DNA of 15,595 nt from Pseudomonadota bacterium. GTDB lineage: Bacteria; Pseudomonadota; Gammaproteobacteria; Halothiobacillales; Halothiobacillaceae. Below, one piece after another: positions 1 to 6,187 of this stretch (position 1 is its first letter; each line of letters begins with the position of its first letter). The position numbers and the translations under genes are program-made. The notes beneath the pieces are model-generated. The model worked only from the letters and a program-made list of their open reading frames with translations, searched no databases and was not told where the DNA came from. The stretch spans positions 1-15,595 of the forward strand of contig JAJYPA010000147.1 of assembly GCA_021795795.1 (NCBI GenBank), given 5' to 3'.

Positions 1-16
1 GCGAGAGCACATAACT

Positions 17-565
17 GTGGACCTCAGAATGCAAAAGGAAGTCTCTCATGTGCAGGGGGTGGTAGCCCCTGGCGTCGATACCTGCGAGGACGAACCGAAA
101 AATAAAGCTGACGAGCTTGCAAGGCTCAAGGAAAAGCGCAAACAACTATATGCTATTGAGCATGCTTGTCGCCAGAGCGATGACGCGATCGGAGGGCCGC
201 GTTTCAATTTTGCTGCCGTCTGTGGTTCTGCCGCATTTTTAGCCGTGCTTGCACTTCTCTGGTCGACTCGCTTGCCAGGTTGGTCGGTATTTCTGTGTTC
301 TGTAACCGCGTGCATATCTGTCTTTTTCTTGACCTACCAGCATTCCACACGCCCGCTCGAATGGGATGGGTTGATCGACAAACTGTTGGCTGGATATGAC
401 CCCATTGGCATAGAATCTTACCGGCGCCTGCAAACAGATATCGACGAAAAAGGATATATTGATCAGTGGCGCGTTCGCGATTGGGTGGGAGCGGAGAGGA
501 AGGCCATTCGGATCGCGCGTCATGTTGTTACTGGGACTTATGATTTTTTAAGGAAGACCGTGTAG
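17..565 (+). CDS. two-TM membrane protein, unknown function
   Basis: I do not recognise this family. The protein has a charged, probably coiled-coil N-terminal part (about residues 25-55, rich in K, E and R), then two adjacent hydrophobic segments at about residues 64-83 and 88-106 separated by a short proline-glycine turn, then a soluble C-terminal helical domain of about 75 residues. That layout predicts an inner-membrane hairpin with both ends in the cytoplasm. The start is uncertain: GTG at 17 and ATG at 29 are both in frame, neither has a strong ribosome binding site, and the frame is open to the window edge, so the gene may begin outside. The stop (563-565) abuts the parE fragment that follows. 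The layout resembles the gene at 7268-7768 (hairpin plus helical tail), but I see no convincing sequence identity. Confidence 0.6.
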   Translation: MDLRMQKEVSHVQGVVAPGVDTCEDEPKNKADELARLKEKRKQLYAIEHACRQSDDAIGGPRFNFAAVCGSAAFLAVLALLWSTRLPGWSVFLCSVTACISVFFLTYQHSTRPLEWDGLIDKLLAGYDPIGIESYRRLQTDIDEKGYIDQWRVRDWVGAERKAIRIARHVVTGTYDFLRKTV

Positions 566-897
566 ATGACTTTTACCAAAAGCGCGGCAAGCCCCGCAAG
601 TTGTACTGTGAAGCGGAGGCTGAACGCGACACGACTATTGAGCGGTTGCTGGCGGAAGGGGTCAAGGAAGCGGCAATCACCGTGCAGCGCTTCAAGGGCT
701 TAGGGGAAATGAACCCGGACCAACTGTGGGAGACCGCCATGTGTCCAGATACTAGGACGTTGATGCCGCTGGCCATCCACCCCGGCGAAATCCCCGCGCT
801 GGACACGCAGTTCACCCTGTTGATGGGCAAGAACGAAGCCGGCGGCCGCCGCGCATGGATGGAGCGCGACGGGTGGACGGCGGATCTGGATATTTGA
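565..897 (+). pseudogene. parE: 3' fragment of parE (topoisomerase IV subunit B)
   Basis: The frame encodes the C-terminal part of a ParE/GyrB type II topoisomerase B subunit. The hallmark motif RFKGLGEMNPDQLWET lies at about 689-736, followed by a TRTLMPL segment and the usual acidic C-terminus ending DLDI. Full ParE proteins are over 600 residues; only about 110 codons remain here, with no ATPase, transducer or DxDxxG part of the TOPRIM domain. The open frame reaches back to 544, but similarity seems to start near 571. No ATG with a ribosome binding site precedes it, although TTG at 601 is in frame. I read it as a gene tail left behind an insertion, with the two-TM gene directly upstream as the inserted cargo. 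An alternative is a deletion that removed the front of the gene. Confidence 0.8.
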
Positions 898-936
898 TGG
901 GATTTTGAGTGACATGCGGTAAAATTATTATTACAA
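860..936 (+). repeat. parE tail repeat, copy 1
   Basis: The last 12 codons of the parE fragment, its stop codon and the following 39 bases align without gaps to 1593-1669 (constant offset 733). In the first 46 bases I count 41 identities. Similarity then falls, but GGGATT, GCGGTA and TACA keep identical spacing. A -10-like TAAAAT sits at 920-925 before the next gene. Confidence 0.75.
920..925 (+). promoter_or_regulatory. possible -10 element upstream of the 976 gene
   Basis: TAAAAT lies 50 bases before the ATG at 976, and its counterpart in the second repeat copy is TACAAT at 1653-1658. The best -35-like hexamer, TTGATG at 894-899, is 20 bases away, which is longer than the usual spacing, so this promoter is only a suggestion based on conservation between the two copies. 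Confidence 0.25.
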
Positions 937-975
937 AGGCGCTGGAGCTTTCTTGGGCAATAAAAGGAGACTTTG

Positions 976-1536
976 ATGGACATGAATGACATACGCAAGC
1001 AGACGCTTAAATACATACAAGACGCATATGGAAAACTTAAATTCTACAATTACGGTGGAGTAGCTGAATCAGAATTCCATGGGAATGATTTAAATTATCA
1101 TGCCGCATTTGTTAACCAGGATATTTTTGAAGTCGACATTTGTGTAGACAAAAGCCCTGAAGAAATGCTTGCTATCGATTTATGCAGTTTGTTTAATGGT
1201 TTTCAGCATACGTTTTTGTACAGTAATAATGGTTCGTCAGTACTTTTCCATGGTGATGGAGAAGTATATTCTAGGGTTACTTGTGCTGCCGGGTTTTTAG
1301 AGCAATATGCGTTCATAGTCGAATCTTCAGAGACGATTAACACGTGCAATATTTCTTCTGATGAAGACCGAGAAGAAGAAACTATATGTTTTAAAATTCA
1401 TATTTTGAAGTGCGCTGACAATGGCGCTGCGAAAAAGAAAAGCTTGGATTTCGCTGGGGCATTTGTAGAAATAATGACGTATGCCGTAACTAGTGAATTT
1501 GATGACGCATATGAAGAAGCTTTGGACCTTTTGTGA
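976..1536 (+). CDS. AT-rich hypothetical protein
   Basis: This encodes 186 residues of no family I recognise. The start is ATG 976 because AAGGAG at 964-969 is well placed; a TTG directly before it is less likely. The protein is acidic, with a DEDREEE stretch around residues 130-140, and has no signal peptide or membrane segment. The gene is clearly more AT-rich than its neighbours and ends with two stop codons in succession (TGA then TAA), which points to an origin different from the parE fragment. It lies exactly between the two copies of the parE 3' end, so it is best read as cargo inserted at that place. Confidence 0.7.
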   Translation: MDMNDIRKQTLKYIQDAYGKLKFYNYGGVAESEFHGNDLNYHAAFVNQDIFEVDICVDKSPEEMLAIDLCSLFNGFQHTFLYSNNGSSVLFHGDGEVYSRVTCAAGFLEQYAFIVESSETINTCNISSDEDREEETICFKIHILKCADNGAAKKKSLDFAGAFVEIMTYAVTSEFDDAYEEALDLL

Positions 1537-1549
1537 TAAAGAGAAAGGT

Positions 1550-1586
1550 GAAATTAACGAAAAAATAGTGATACACGGACCCCAAA
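1550..1586 (+). repeat. short repeat related to 2686-2724
   Basis: This segment shares AAATTAACGA and TGATACACGGA, in the same order and nearly the same spacing, with 2686-2724 at the junction of the nucleotidase gene and the next gene. One single-base gap is needed. It directly precedes the second parE tail copy, so it may be part of the same junction debris. Confidence 0.4.
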
Positions 1587-1592
1587 GAAGGC

Positions 1593-1669
1593 TGGAGCGC
1601 GACGGGCGGGCGGCAGATCTGGATATTTGAGGGGATTGTCATCATCAAGCGGTACAATGATCTCTACAT
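1593..1669 (+). repeat. parE tail repeat, copy 2 (diverged)
   Basis: This is a second copy of the parE 3' end. It reads L-E-R-D-G-R-A-A-D-L-D-I-stop in frame, against M-E-R-D-G-W-T-A-D-L-D-I-stop in copy 1. Differences in the coding part include a silent change (GCG to GCA), and the stop is kept. The copy runs on into the leader of the next gene, where TACAAT at 1653-1658 matches TAAAAT in copy 1. Homology stops just upstream of 1593. Confidence 0.7.
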
Positions 1670-1690
1670 AATCATGCGGAGTTGGCTTGT

Positions 1691-2050
1691 ATGGAAAAGA
1701 AAACTATTGTGGTGGCTGGGAAAAGGATTGAGCTGGCGGTTAGTAACCTTGACCTTAGAAAAGTCGATGGTTTGTATGGTGGCATTATTACTATTGAGTT
1801 TGTTCCAGAAAATATTACCCGTCCCATATTGATTGAAGCGAATGGGGATATGGACGTTGGTTGGATGTTCAGCGGCGGCATAGAGTCGTACCCCGACGAT
1901 TATTCTAGCGACAGGGCTTTCGAGGAGAACAGACTTGAGCGATGGCAAGAAAACAATAATCTTTCACCAGACGATAATAGTTTACTATTTACCCTAATTT
2001 CCGGTTTTTGCAACAGTGCCTTCAAGGAGGTAATTGCTAGTGCGTACTGA
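1691..2050 (+). CDS. hypothetical protein, 119 aa
   Basis: I do not recognise this protein. The start ATG 1691 has GGAG at 1678-1681; an in-frame TTG at 1682 would put that site too close. The N-terminal half alternates short beta-like stretches and the C-terminal half is polar and acidic, with no membrane segment. Base composition is AT-rich like the preceding gene. It overlaps the next gene: AGGAGG at 2025-2030, inside this gene, serves the GTG at 2040. It is the first gene of a tightly packed series running to 5129 and the first gene after the second parE tail copy. Confidence 0.65.
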   Translation: MEKKTIVVAGKRIELAVSNLDLRKVDGLYGGIITIEFVPENITRPILIEANGDMDVGWMFSGGIESYPDDYSSDRAFEENRLERWQENNNLSPDDNSLLFTLISGFCNSAFKEVIASAY

Positions 2051-2249
2051 AAAAGACAAAGGACTGATCAACAAGTCCGCCGATTGCGCAGACCTGTTGA
2101 GCAACAGTTTGCAGGCCATGGTCTCAGCCGATGACCTTCTGCTGGGCGAGATGGCGGCGGCCCTGCTGAATGACGCCCGGGTCTTGAACAACAAACTGGA
2201 GCGGATTCGGTATCTGGTAACGTCTGCGACAGAAGGGGATGCTGGATGA
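2040..2249 (+). CDS. small helical protein, 69 aa, unknown
   Basis: A small, probably all-helical protein of unknown role. I chose GTG 2040 because the perfect AGGAGG at 2025-2030 is nine bases upstream; TTG 2034 is too close to it. The gene overlaps the end of the previous gene by 11 bases, and its stop overlaps the next ATG in an ATGA arrangement (2246-2249). Both overlaps suggest translational coupling within an operon. Amphipathic patterns (leucines and acidic residues every three to four positions) suggest a dimer or a protein-protein adaptor, which is only inference. Confidence 0.6.
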   Translation: MRTEKDKGLINKSADCADLLSNSLQAMVSADDLLLGEMAAALLNDARVLNNKLERIRYLVTSATEGDAG

Positions 2250-2740
2250 ACCGAGTTTTTGTGGATATGGATGGCGTCACCGTCGATTTTGACGCTTACA
2301 AAAGGGCATCTGGGCTGACAGCCTACGAAATCAAACGGAAGCCTGGCGCCTATCTTGATATGCCACCGATCGACGGGGCGATTGAGGCCGTGCGCAGCGT
2401 TATCGGTATGGGTTTCGAGGTCTGGATGGCGACAAAGCCGCCCACGGGTGTTCCTTACGCCTATTCTGACAAGGCGGCATGGGTTTTCAATCACCTCCCT
2501 GAACTGAAGCGCCGCATCATTATTACGCACGATAAGGGTCTGCTTGGTGATGCAGGCGATTATTTGTGCGACGACAGACCGCACAAAGCCAACTGTACTG
2601 ATTTCGCGGGCACCTTATTAGCTTTCGTAGATGGGTTTCACTGGCCGCAGGCATTGGATATTTTGCGAGGAGAGAGGAAATGCCGAAAATTAACGAGAAA
2701 CGTGATGATACACGGAGCCCGAAAATACCCATCTACCTGA
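2246..2740 (+). CDS. 5'(3')-deoxyribonucleotidase, HAD superfamily
   Basis: A HAD-fold phosphatase of the 5'(3')-deoxyribonucleotidase (NT5C) type, which dephosphorylates deoxynucleoside monophosphates. Motif I is FVDMDGV (catalytic Asp7 and Asp9), motif II is WMATKPP (Thr63), motif III Lys is in HDKGLLGD (Lys97), and motif IV is LCDDRP (Asp109, Asp110). All catalytic positions are present. At 164 residues it is close to family length; the last 20 or so residues overlap the start of the next gene by 61 bases and may be a recent read-through extension. ATGA coupling with the upstream gene puts it in the operon. A role in adjusting dNTP pools during replication of the element is inferred from the neighbouring replication and repair genes. 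Confidence 0.85.
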   Translation: MNRVFVDMDGVTVDFDAYKRASGLTAYEIKRKPGAYLDMPPIDGAIEAVRSVIGMGFEVWMATKPPTGVPYAYSDKAAWVFNHLPELKRRIIITHDKGLLGDAGDYLCDDRPHKANCTDFAGTLLAFVDGFHWPQALDILRGERKCRKLTRNVMIHGARKYPST

Positions 2741-3060
2741 AAGCCGCTTGTATTATGGCCCACATGATTTACGACAAGATGCTAATGCCTCTGATGTCAC
2801 TGCTGATCCCGTTTGCCATTGTACTTGTTCCGTTTGGAGAGGGATGGCTGCTGGAACGGATTTTCCCCTCTGTGTTTGTCCGGTTTGAGATAATCGGGAC
2901 ATCGGGCCATCTTTTCGCATACTGGCCAAACATCTGGGCGGTAGGTGCGATATGCGACATAGGCCTGCTGTTGTTAATCCTCCTGATTTACTGGGGAATG
3001 CGGCTATGGCTGGACGCTCTGCGCGAGGCAAAAAAATCAGACAGTCGCTGCGGCGGCTGA
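2680..3060 (+). CDS. small membrane protein, 126 aa
   Basis: An unrecognised integral membrane protein. A purine-rich ribosome binding site (GAGAGGAAA, 2671-2679) directly precedes ATG 2680. After a charged N-terminus of about 20 residues there are two or three hydrophobic segments, near residues 35-52 and 85-110, with a short extracytoplasmic loop between them, and a basic C-terminal tail. The first 61 bases overlap the nucleotidase gene in another frame. Part of this overlap (2686-2724) recurs at 1550-1586, so the upstream junction may be recombinant. Nothing in the sequence shows its function. Confidence 0.6.
   Translation: MPKINEKRDDTRSPKIPIYLKAACIMAHMIYDKMLMPLMSLLIPFAIVLVPFGEGWLLERIFPSVFVRFEIIGTSGHLFAYWPNIWAVGAICDIGLLLLILLIYWGMRLWLDALREAKKSDSRCGG
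2686..2724 (+). repeat. short repeat related to 1550-1586
   Basis: Partner of the segment at 1550-1586; AAATTAACGA and TGATACACGGA are shared in the same order. Here it lies across the end of the nucleotidase gene and the start of the next membrane-protein gene. Confidence 0.4.
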
Positions 3061-3081
3061 GTAGTACATCAGAGAATTTGC

Positions 3082-3429
3082 ATGCGGAAAATCATACAGA
3101 TCATCGAATCGATGCGATTGGACTTGTCCGACGAAAAACGTCTGCAGGCTGACCTCGAGGTTACACTCACTAATGCTGGCATCCAGTTTACTCGCGAGTC
3201 TGCGCTGTCTGCCCAGGACATTCCCGACTTCCTCACGGAGGATGGCACCACCATTGAATGCAAGCTTCGCCCAGCCCAGAAAACTGCCGTGTATCGGCAA
3301 CTTCAGCGTTATGCCTTGCACGCCGAGGTCACTGGGATCATCCTGGCCACTAACCTCTCCATGATGTTGCCAGGAACCATTAACGGCAAACCGGCTTACG
3401 TGGCGTCCCTCAGCAAAGGATGGCTCTGA
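3082..3429 (+). CDS. PD-(D/E)XK nuclease, VRR-NUC-like
   Basis: A small (115 residue) nuclease-fold protein. The segment DIPDFLTEDGTTIECK gives the PD-(D/E)XK signature: Asp49, then Glu59 and Lys61 in an E-x-K strand. A conserved-looking helix with a glutamine follows (TAVYRQLQRYALHAE), as in VRR-NUC and related Holliday-junction-type nucleases. Size and order (N-terminal helix, D, ExK, helix, strand) fit stand-alone phage and plasmid VRR-NUC proteins. It overlaps the next gene, a SNF2 helicase, by ten bases or by a TGATG junction depending on the start, so the two are translationally coupled. Pairing a VRR-type nuclease with a SNF2 helicase is common in phages and suggests a joint role in processing branched DNA; the exact substrate is not shown. 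Confidence 0.7.
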   Translation: MRKIIQIIESMRLDLSDEKRLQADLEVTLTNAGIQFTRESALSAQDIPDFLTEDGTTIECKLRPAQKTAVYRQLQRYALHAEVTGIILATNLSMMLPGTINGKPAYVASLSKGWL

Positions 3430-5129
3430 TGGCCACTAGAACCTACGGTGTACTACGCTATGTTCCCGATGGTCATAAGCCGCACTGGCTGATCGAAGGC
3501 GTCGAGCCTCACGTCGCCATCCGCTTGAAACAACTGTTCCCCAAGATCCCGAAGCAATCCCCTGGACCGTTCTCCTTGCCCGCCGATCTGATAACGGCGG
3601 CTGACCTGGAATGGTTCGTGTTGCGGTACCCGTTGCGTCTGAGTGACGCAGATATGTACCGGTTGAGCGCAGACAAGCAAGGCTTCGATCAACGCCAGGC
3701 GCAGATGGAGACCATTCTTCTGCCAGCGTTTGAACATTCGGCGGCCATCACCGGGTTGAGGGACGGACAGGTACTCCGGCGCTATCAGGCCCAGGCCGTA
3801 GAAATCCTCCGGCACCGGAAATCACTACTGCTGGGGGACGAGGGCGGCTTGGGGAAGACCTTCGTGGCGGCGGCATTCCTCTGCTCCGTACCGGGTGCAC
3901 TACCAGCCGCGGTCGTTTGCGACGCGCACATGCAAATCCAGTGGCTTGAAAAGACCACGGGTTTCACCAATCTGAGGGTCCACTGCGTCAAGAAAACCAA
4001 ACCCTATTCATTGCCGCCCGCCGACGTGTATGTGTTCCGGATATCCCAGATCATGGGCTGGGCTGACATATTCGCAACGGACTTTTTCAAGACCGTAGTG
4101 TATGACGAACCGCAATCGCTTCGCACCGGCACATCGACGGCCAAGGGCGCGGCCGCAAAGGTGCTTTCAGAGCACACGGAATACCACTTAGGTCTCACGG
4201 CCACCCCGATCTACAACTACGGTGGCGAAATGTGGAGCGTCATGCGTTTCATCGACGAATCCGTGTTGGGCGACCATGCGGATTTCATGCGCGAATGGAC
4301 AGATAACCATGGGCGCATTACCAACCCCAAAGCATTGGGCAGTTATCTGCGCGAACAGCACGCACTCCTGCGCCGGCTGAAGTCTGATGTTGGGCAGGAA
4401 TTGCCCAGGGTGTCTCGGATTATTGAGTACGTGGACTACGACGAAAAAGCCGTGCGGTCAGTGGAGGACTTGGCGCATGCGCTGGCCATCAAAGCCACAA
4501 CAGGGTCTTTCACTGAACGCGGATCGGCAATACGCGAACTCGATATCATGGTGCGGCAGGCCACCGGCGTGGCTAAAGCCAAGGCTGTGGCCCAGTTCAC
4601 CCGGTTATTGGTGGAGGCTGGCGAATCGGTGTTGCTGGTGGGCTGGCATCGGGCGGTCTACGAAATATGGCAGGAAGAACTCAAAGATTTGTCGCCTGCC
4701 ATGTACACGGGCTCGGAATCCGCATCCCAGAAGAACCGAGAAAAAGATCGATTCCTGTGCGGTGAATCGCCGGTGCTCATTATGTCATTGCGCTCCGGCG
4801 CAGGTCTGGATGGACTGCAGCACAAGTGCTCTGTCGTTGTTTTTGGCGAACTGGACTGGTCACCTGGAATCCACCAGCAAATTATCTGGCGCGTCGACCG
4901 GGAAGGACAGCGTTCACCAGTCACGGTTTTCTTCCTGGTAGTTGAGGACGGCTCCGATGGACCCATTATGGAAATCCTTGGACTGAAAGCCAGCGAGGCG
5001 CATCAGATTGTTGATCCGTTCACAGGGCCTGAAATGGCAGACCGTGATAATTCACGTTTGCAAGCCTTGGTGCAGCGATATTTGGGGAAGCATTCTGAAA
5101 GGCAGAATCTGCAATTGGCCTTGGCGTGA
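3429..5129 (+). CDS. SNF2-family DNA helicase/translocase
   Basis: An SF2 ATPase of the SNF2 type (566 residues from this start). Counting from ATG 3429: Walker A at about 133-144 (GDEGGLGKT, close to the family DExGxGKT form), motif II at about 224-228 reading DEPQ in place of DEAH/DEGH, motif III LGLTATP at about 254-260, motif V GAGLDGL near 456, and motif VI QQIIWRVDREGQ near 483-494 with both arginines. Both RecA-like lobes are therefore complete. I prefer ATG 3429 over 3420 because AAAGGA at 3415-3420 is well spaced and the stop and start share TGATG with the upstream nuclease gene. There are no chromo, bromo or zinc domains, as in short phage and plasmid SNF2 proteins. It likely translocates on duplex DNA to aid the coupled nuclease in repair or recombination (inference). 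Confidence 0.85.
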   Translation: MATRTYGVLRYVPDGHKPHWLIEGVEPHVAIRLKQLFPKIPKQSPGPFSLPADLITAADLEWFVLRYPLRLSDADMYRLSADKQGFDQRQAQMETILLPAFEHSAAITGLRDGQVLRRYQAQAVEILRHRKSLLLGDEGGLGKTFVAAAFLCSVPGALPAAVVCDAHMQIQWLEKTTGFTNLRVHCVKKTKPYSLPPADVYVFRISQIMGWADIFATDFFKTVVYDEPQSLRTGTSTAKGAAAKVLSEHTEYHLGLTATPIYNYGGEMWSVMRFIDESVLGDHADFMREWTDNHGRITNPKALGSYLREQHALLRRLKSDVGQELPRVSRIIEYVDYDEKAVRSVEDLAHALAIKATTGSFTERGSAIRELDIMVRQATGVAKAKAVAQFTRLLVEAGESVLLVGWHRAVYEIWQEELKDLSPAMYTGSESASQKNREKDRFLCGESPVLIMSLRSGAGLDGLQHKCSVVVFGELDWSPGIHQQIIWRVDREGQRSPVTVFFLVVEDGSDGPIMEILGLKASEAHQIVDPFTGPEMADRDNSRLQALVQRYLGKHSERQNLQLALA

Positions 5130-5170
5130 CAGTAGCCCATGATACAATGGGTTGTCGAAACGACGTATCA
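5121..5170 (+). promoter_or_regulatory. possible promoter with overlapping palindromic operator
   Basis: A -10-like TACAAT (5142-5147) lies within an inverted repeat TGATAC (5140-5145) / GTATCA (5165-5170). Between the arms is a small hairpin GTCG-AAA-CGAC (5154-5164). A competing stem CCCAT (5136-5140) / ATGGG (5147-5151) uses the same bases. A weak TTGGCG (5121-5126) could serve as -35. The site precedes the gene at 5186. Confidence 0.35.
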
Positions 5171-5185
5171 TATCCAGGATGGAGC

Positions 5186-5524
5186 ATGCACATCACCGAA
5201 GATTCACTTGCCACAATGTCACTCGAAGCTATCTACGACGAACGGGCGCGGCAGGAAACGATCATTGAAGAGGCACAAAATGCCATTGACCTGTGTAGCC
5301 AGGCCATTGTTGATAGGACCGCAAGATTTAAGGTTGGGGACCTAGTTGTCGATAGCGATGGCGCTACTTGGGCGGTGACACGCCGCGATCTTTATGGACG
5401 GAACCATTTTGAACGGTTCGCAGGAGATTGCATTGCATACCGCGGCAGGCAGATCAAAAAGGATGGTACCGTCGGAGCCGTTGAGACCGACATTTACCGT
5501 CTCCCGTTGCGGGCGGTGAATTAG
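5186..5524 (+). CDS. hypothetical protein with coiled coil and SH3/KOW-like tail
   Basis: 112 residues from ATG 5186, chosen because GGATGGAG lies at 5178-5185 and because the upstream in-frame extension to 5126 overlaps the helicase stop and the palindromic leader. The N-terminal 45 residues form a polar helix with heptad-like spacing. After it, RFKVGDLVVDSDGATWAVTR resembles the strand-turn-strand of small SH3-like or KOW-type barrels found in plasmid and phage accessory proteins. No catalytic motif is visible. It has its own leader and so may be transcribed separately from the upstream operon. The function is unknown. Confidence 0.65.
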   Translation: MHITEDSLATMSLEAIYDERARQETIIEEAQNAIDLCSQAIVDRTARFKVGDLVVDSDGATWAVTRRDLYGRNHFERFAGDCIAYRGRQIKKDGTVGAVETDIYRLPLRAVN

Positions 5525-5631
5525 TAGTGGGGATGCCGATAATGCACATTGACTTCCTCCTCGCCATGAAGTGACTGGGTTTTCCGCTGCCAGATTGTGT
5601 TCTCTCGGGTGGCGTGCCCAGAAACTGCTAG

Positions 5632-5832
5632 CCGAATGTGTTACTACTCGGTATCACGAGGACCGCCGTCTCTCTGGCTGCCTTGGCACTCGAAGATGCC
5701 GGTTTTGTTTTCGTGCGGGATAAAAGTGATCTGTTCGAATCCAAGTTTGATATTTCCCCGTCCTTGGCGGGCGAAGAAGCATTGGAAGCGCTTGAGCATA
5801 CGGAGAAAAAACCGATGAATTGGGATATTTAA
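5632..5832 (+). pseudogene. probable remnant ORF in a gene-poor stretch
   Basis: The 317 bases between 5525 and 5841 hold no convincing intact gene. One frame is open from a TAG at 5629-5631 to TAA at 5830-5832; it reads protein-like (alanine- and leucine-rich helix, then an acidic helix, ending NWDI), but starts only at GTG 5638 with no ribosome binding site. Immediately upstream, a different frame also reads protein-like, which would fit a frameshifted remnant. I cannot identify its origin. A short ATG ORF of ten codons at 5542 is not credible as a gene. Confidence 0.35.
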
Positions 5833-5841
5833 TCCATAAAG

Positions 5842-6183
5842 ATGGACATGGCAGAAAAATTTGCAAATCTTTCCTGCAAAACCCAGGATGATCTTATAGC
5901 CGATATCATAGAGTTAAAGTCGGCGATTTACCCTATTTCTAAGGTTTTGTCTTATTTCGTGGACAAGGAACCACACAGCATATTTGCTTCCAGCGATCTT
6001 TTCCCGTGTGTGGGATGGGACTCTTACCCGCAAATGCAGGATCTCCCAGATGATTTTGTCATCTTAAACATGAGCGCAAGCCACAACGAATATTTCGACA
6101 ATGGAGGTGCCATCGAAATCCAGAACATCAAATACTTGCTGACGGTGCTTGGCATGCTGAAGCACGGCTCAAACGGAGAATAG
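5842..6183 (+). CDS. hypothetical protein, 113 aa
   Basis: I do not recognise this protein. ATG 5842 and ATG 5848 are both possible starts and neither has a strong ribosome binding site. The first half is helical and the second contains a run of aromatic and acidic residues with a predicted final helix; there is no signal peptide or membrane segment. The stop lies four bases before the FEN-type nuclease gene, and the ribosome binding site for that gene (GGAGA at about 6176-6180) is inside this one, so the two are probably co-translated. Base use is slightly AT-richer than in the nuclease gene. Confidence 0.55.
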   Translation: MDMAEKFANLSCKTQDDLIADIIELKSAIYPISKVLSYFVDKEPHSIFASSDLFPCVGWDSYPQMQDLPDDFVILNMSASHNEYFDNGGAIEIQNIKYLLTVLGMLKHGSNGE

Positions 6184-6187
6184 ACAG

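Noticed and set aside
4387..4941. 184-codon ORF in another frame inside the SNF2 helicase gene
   Set aside because: It lies wholly within a gene with clear motifs, has low-complexity Trp/Arg/Cys-rich translation and no ribosome binding site.
5809..5835. GATATTT and NWDI at the end of the remnant ORF look like the parE tail ending DLDI
   Set aside because: Only about ten bases match, upstream codons do not, and the leader after the stop differs; chance is sufficient.
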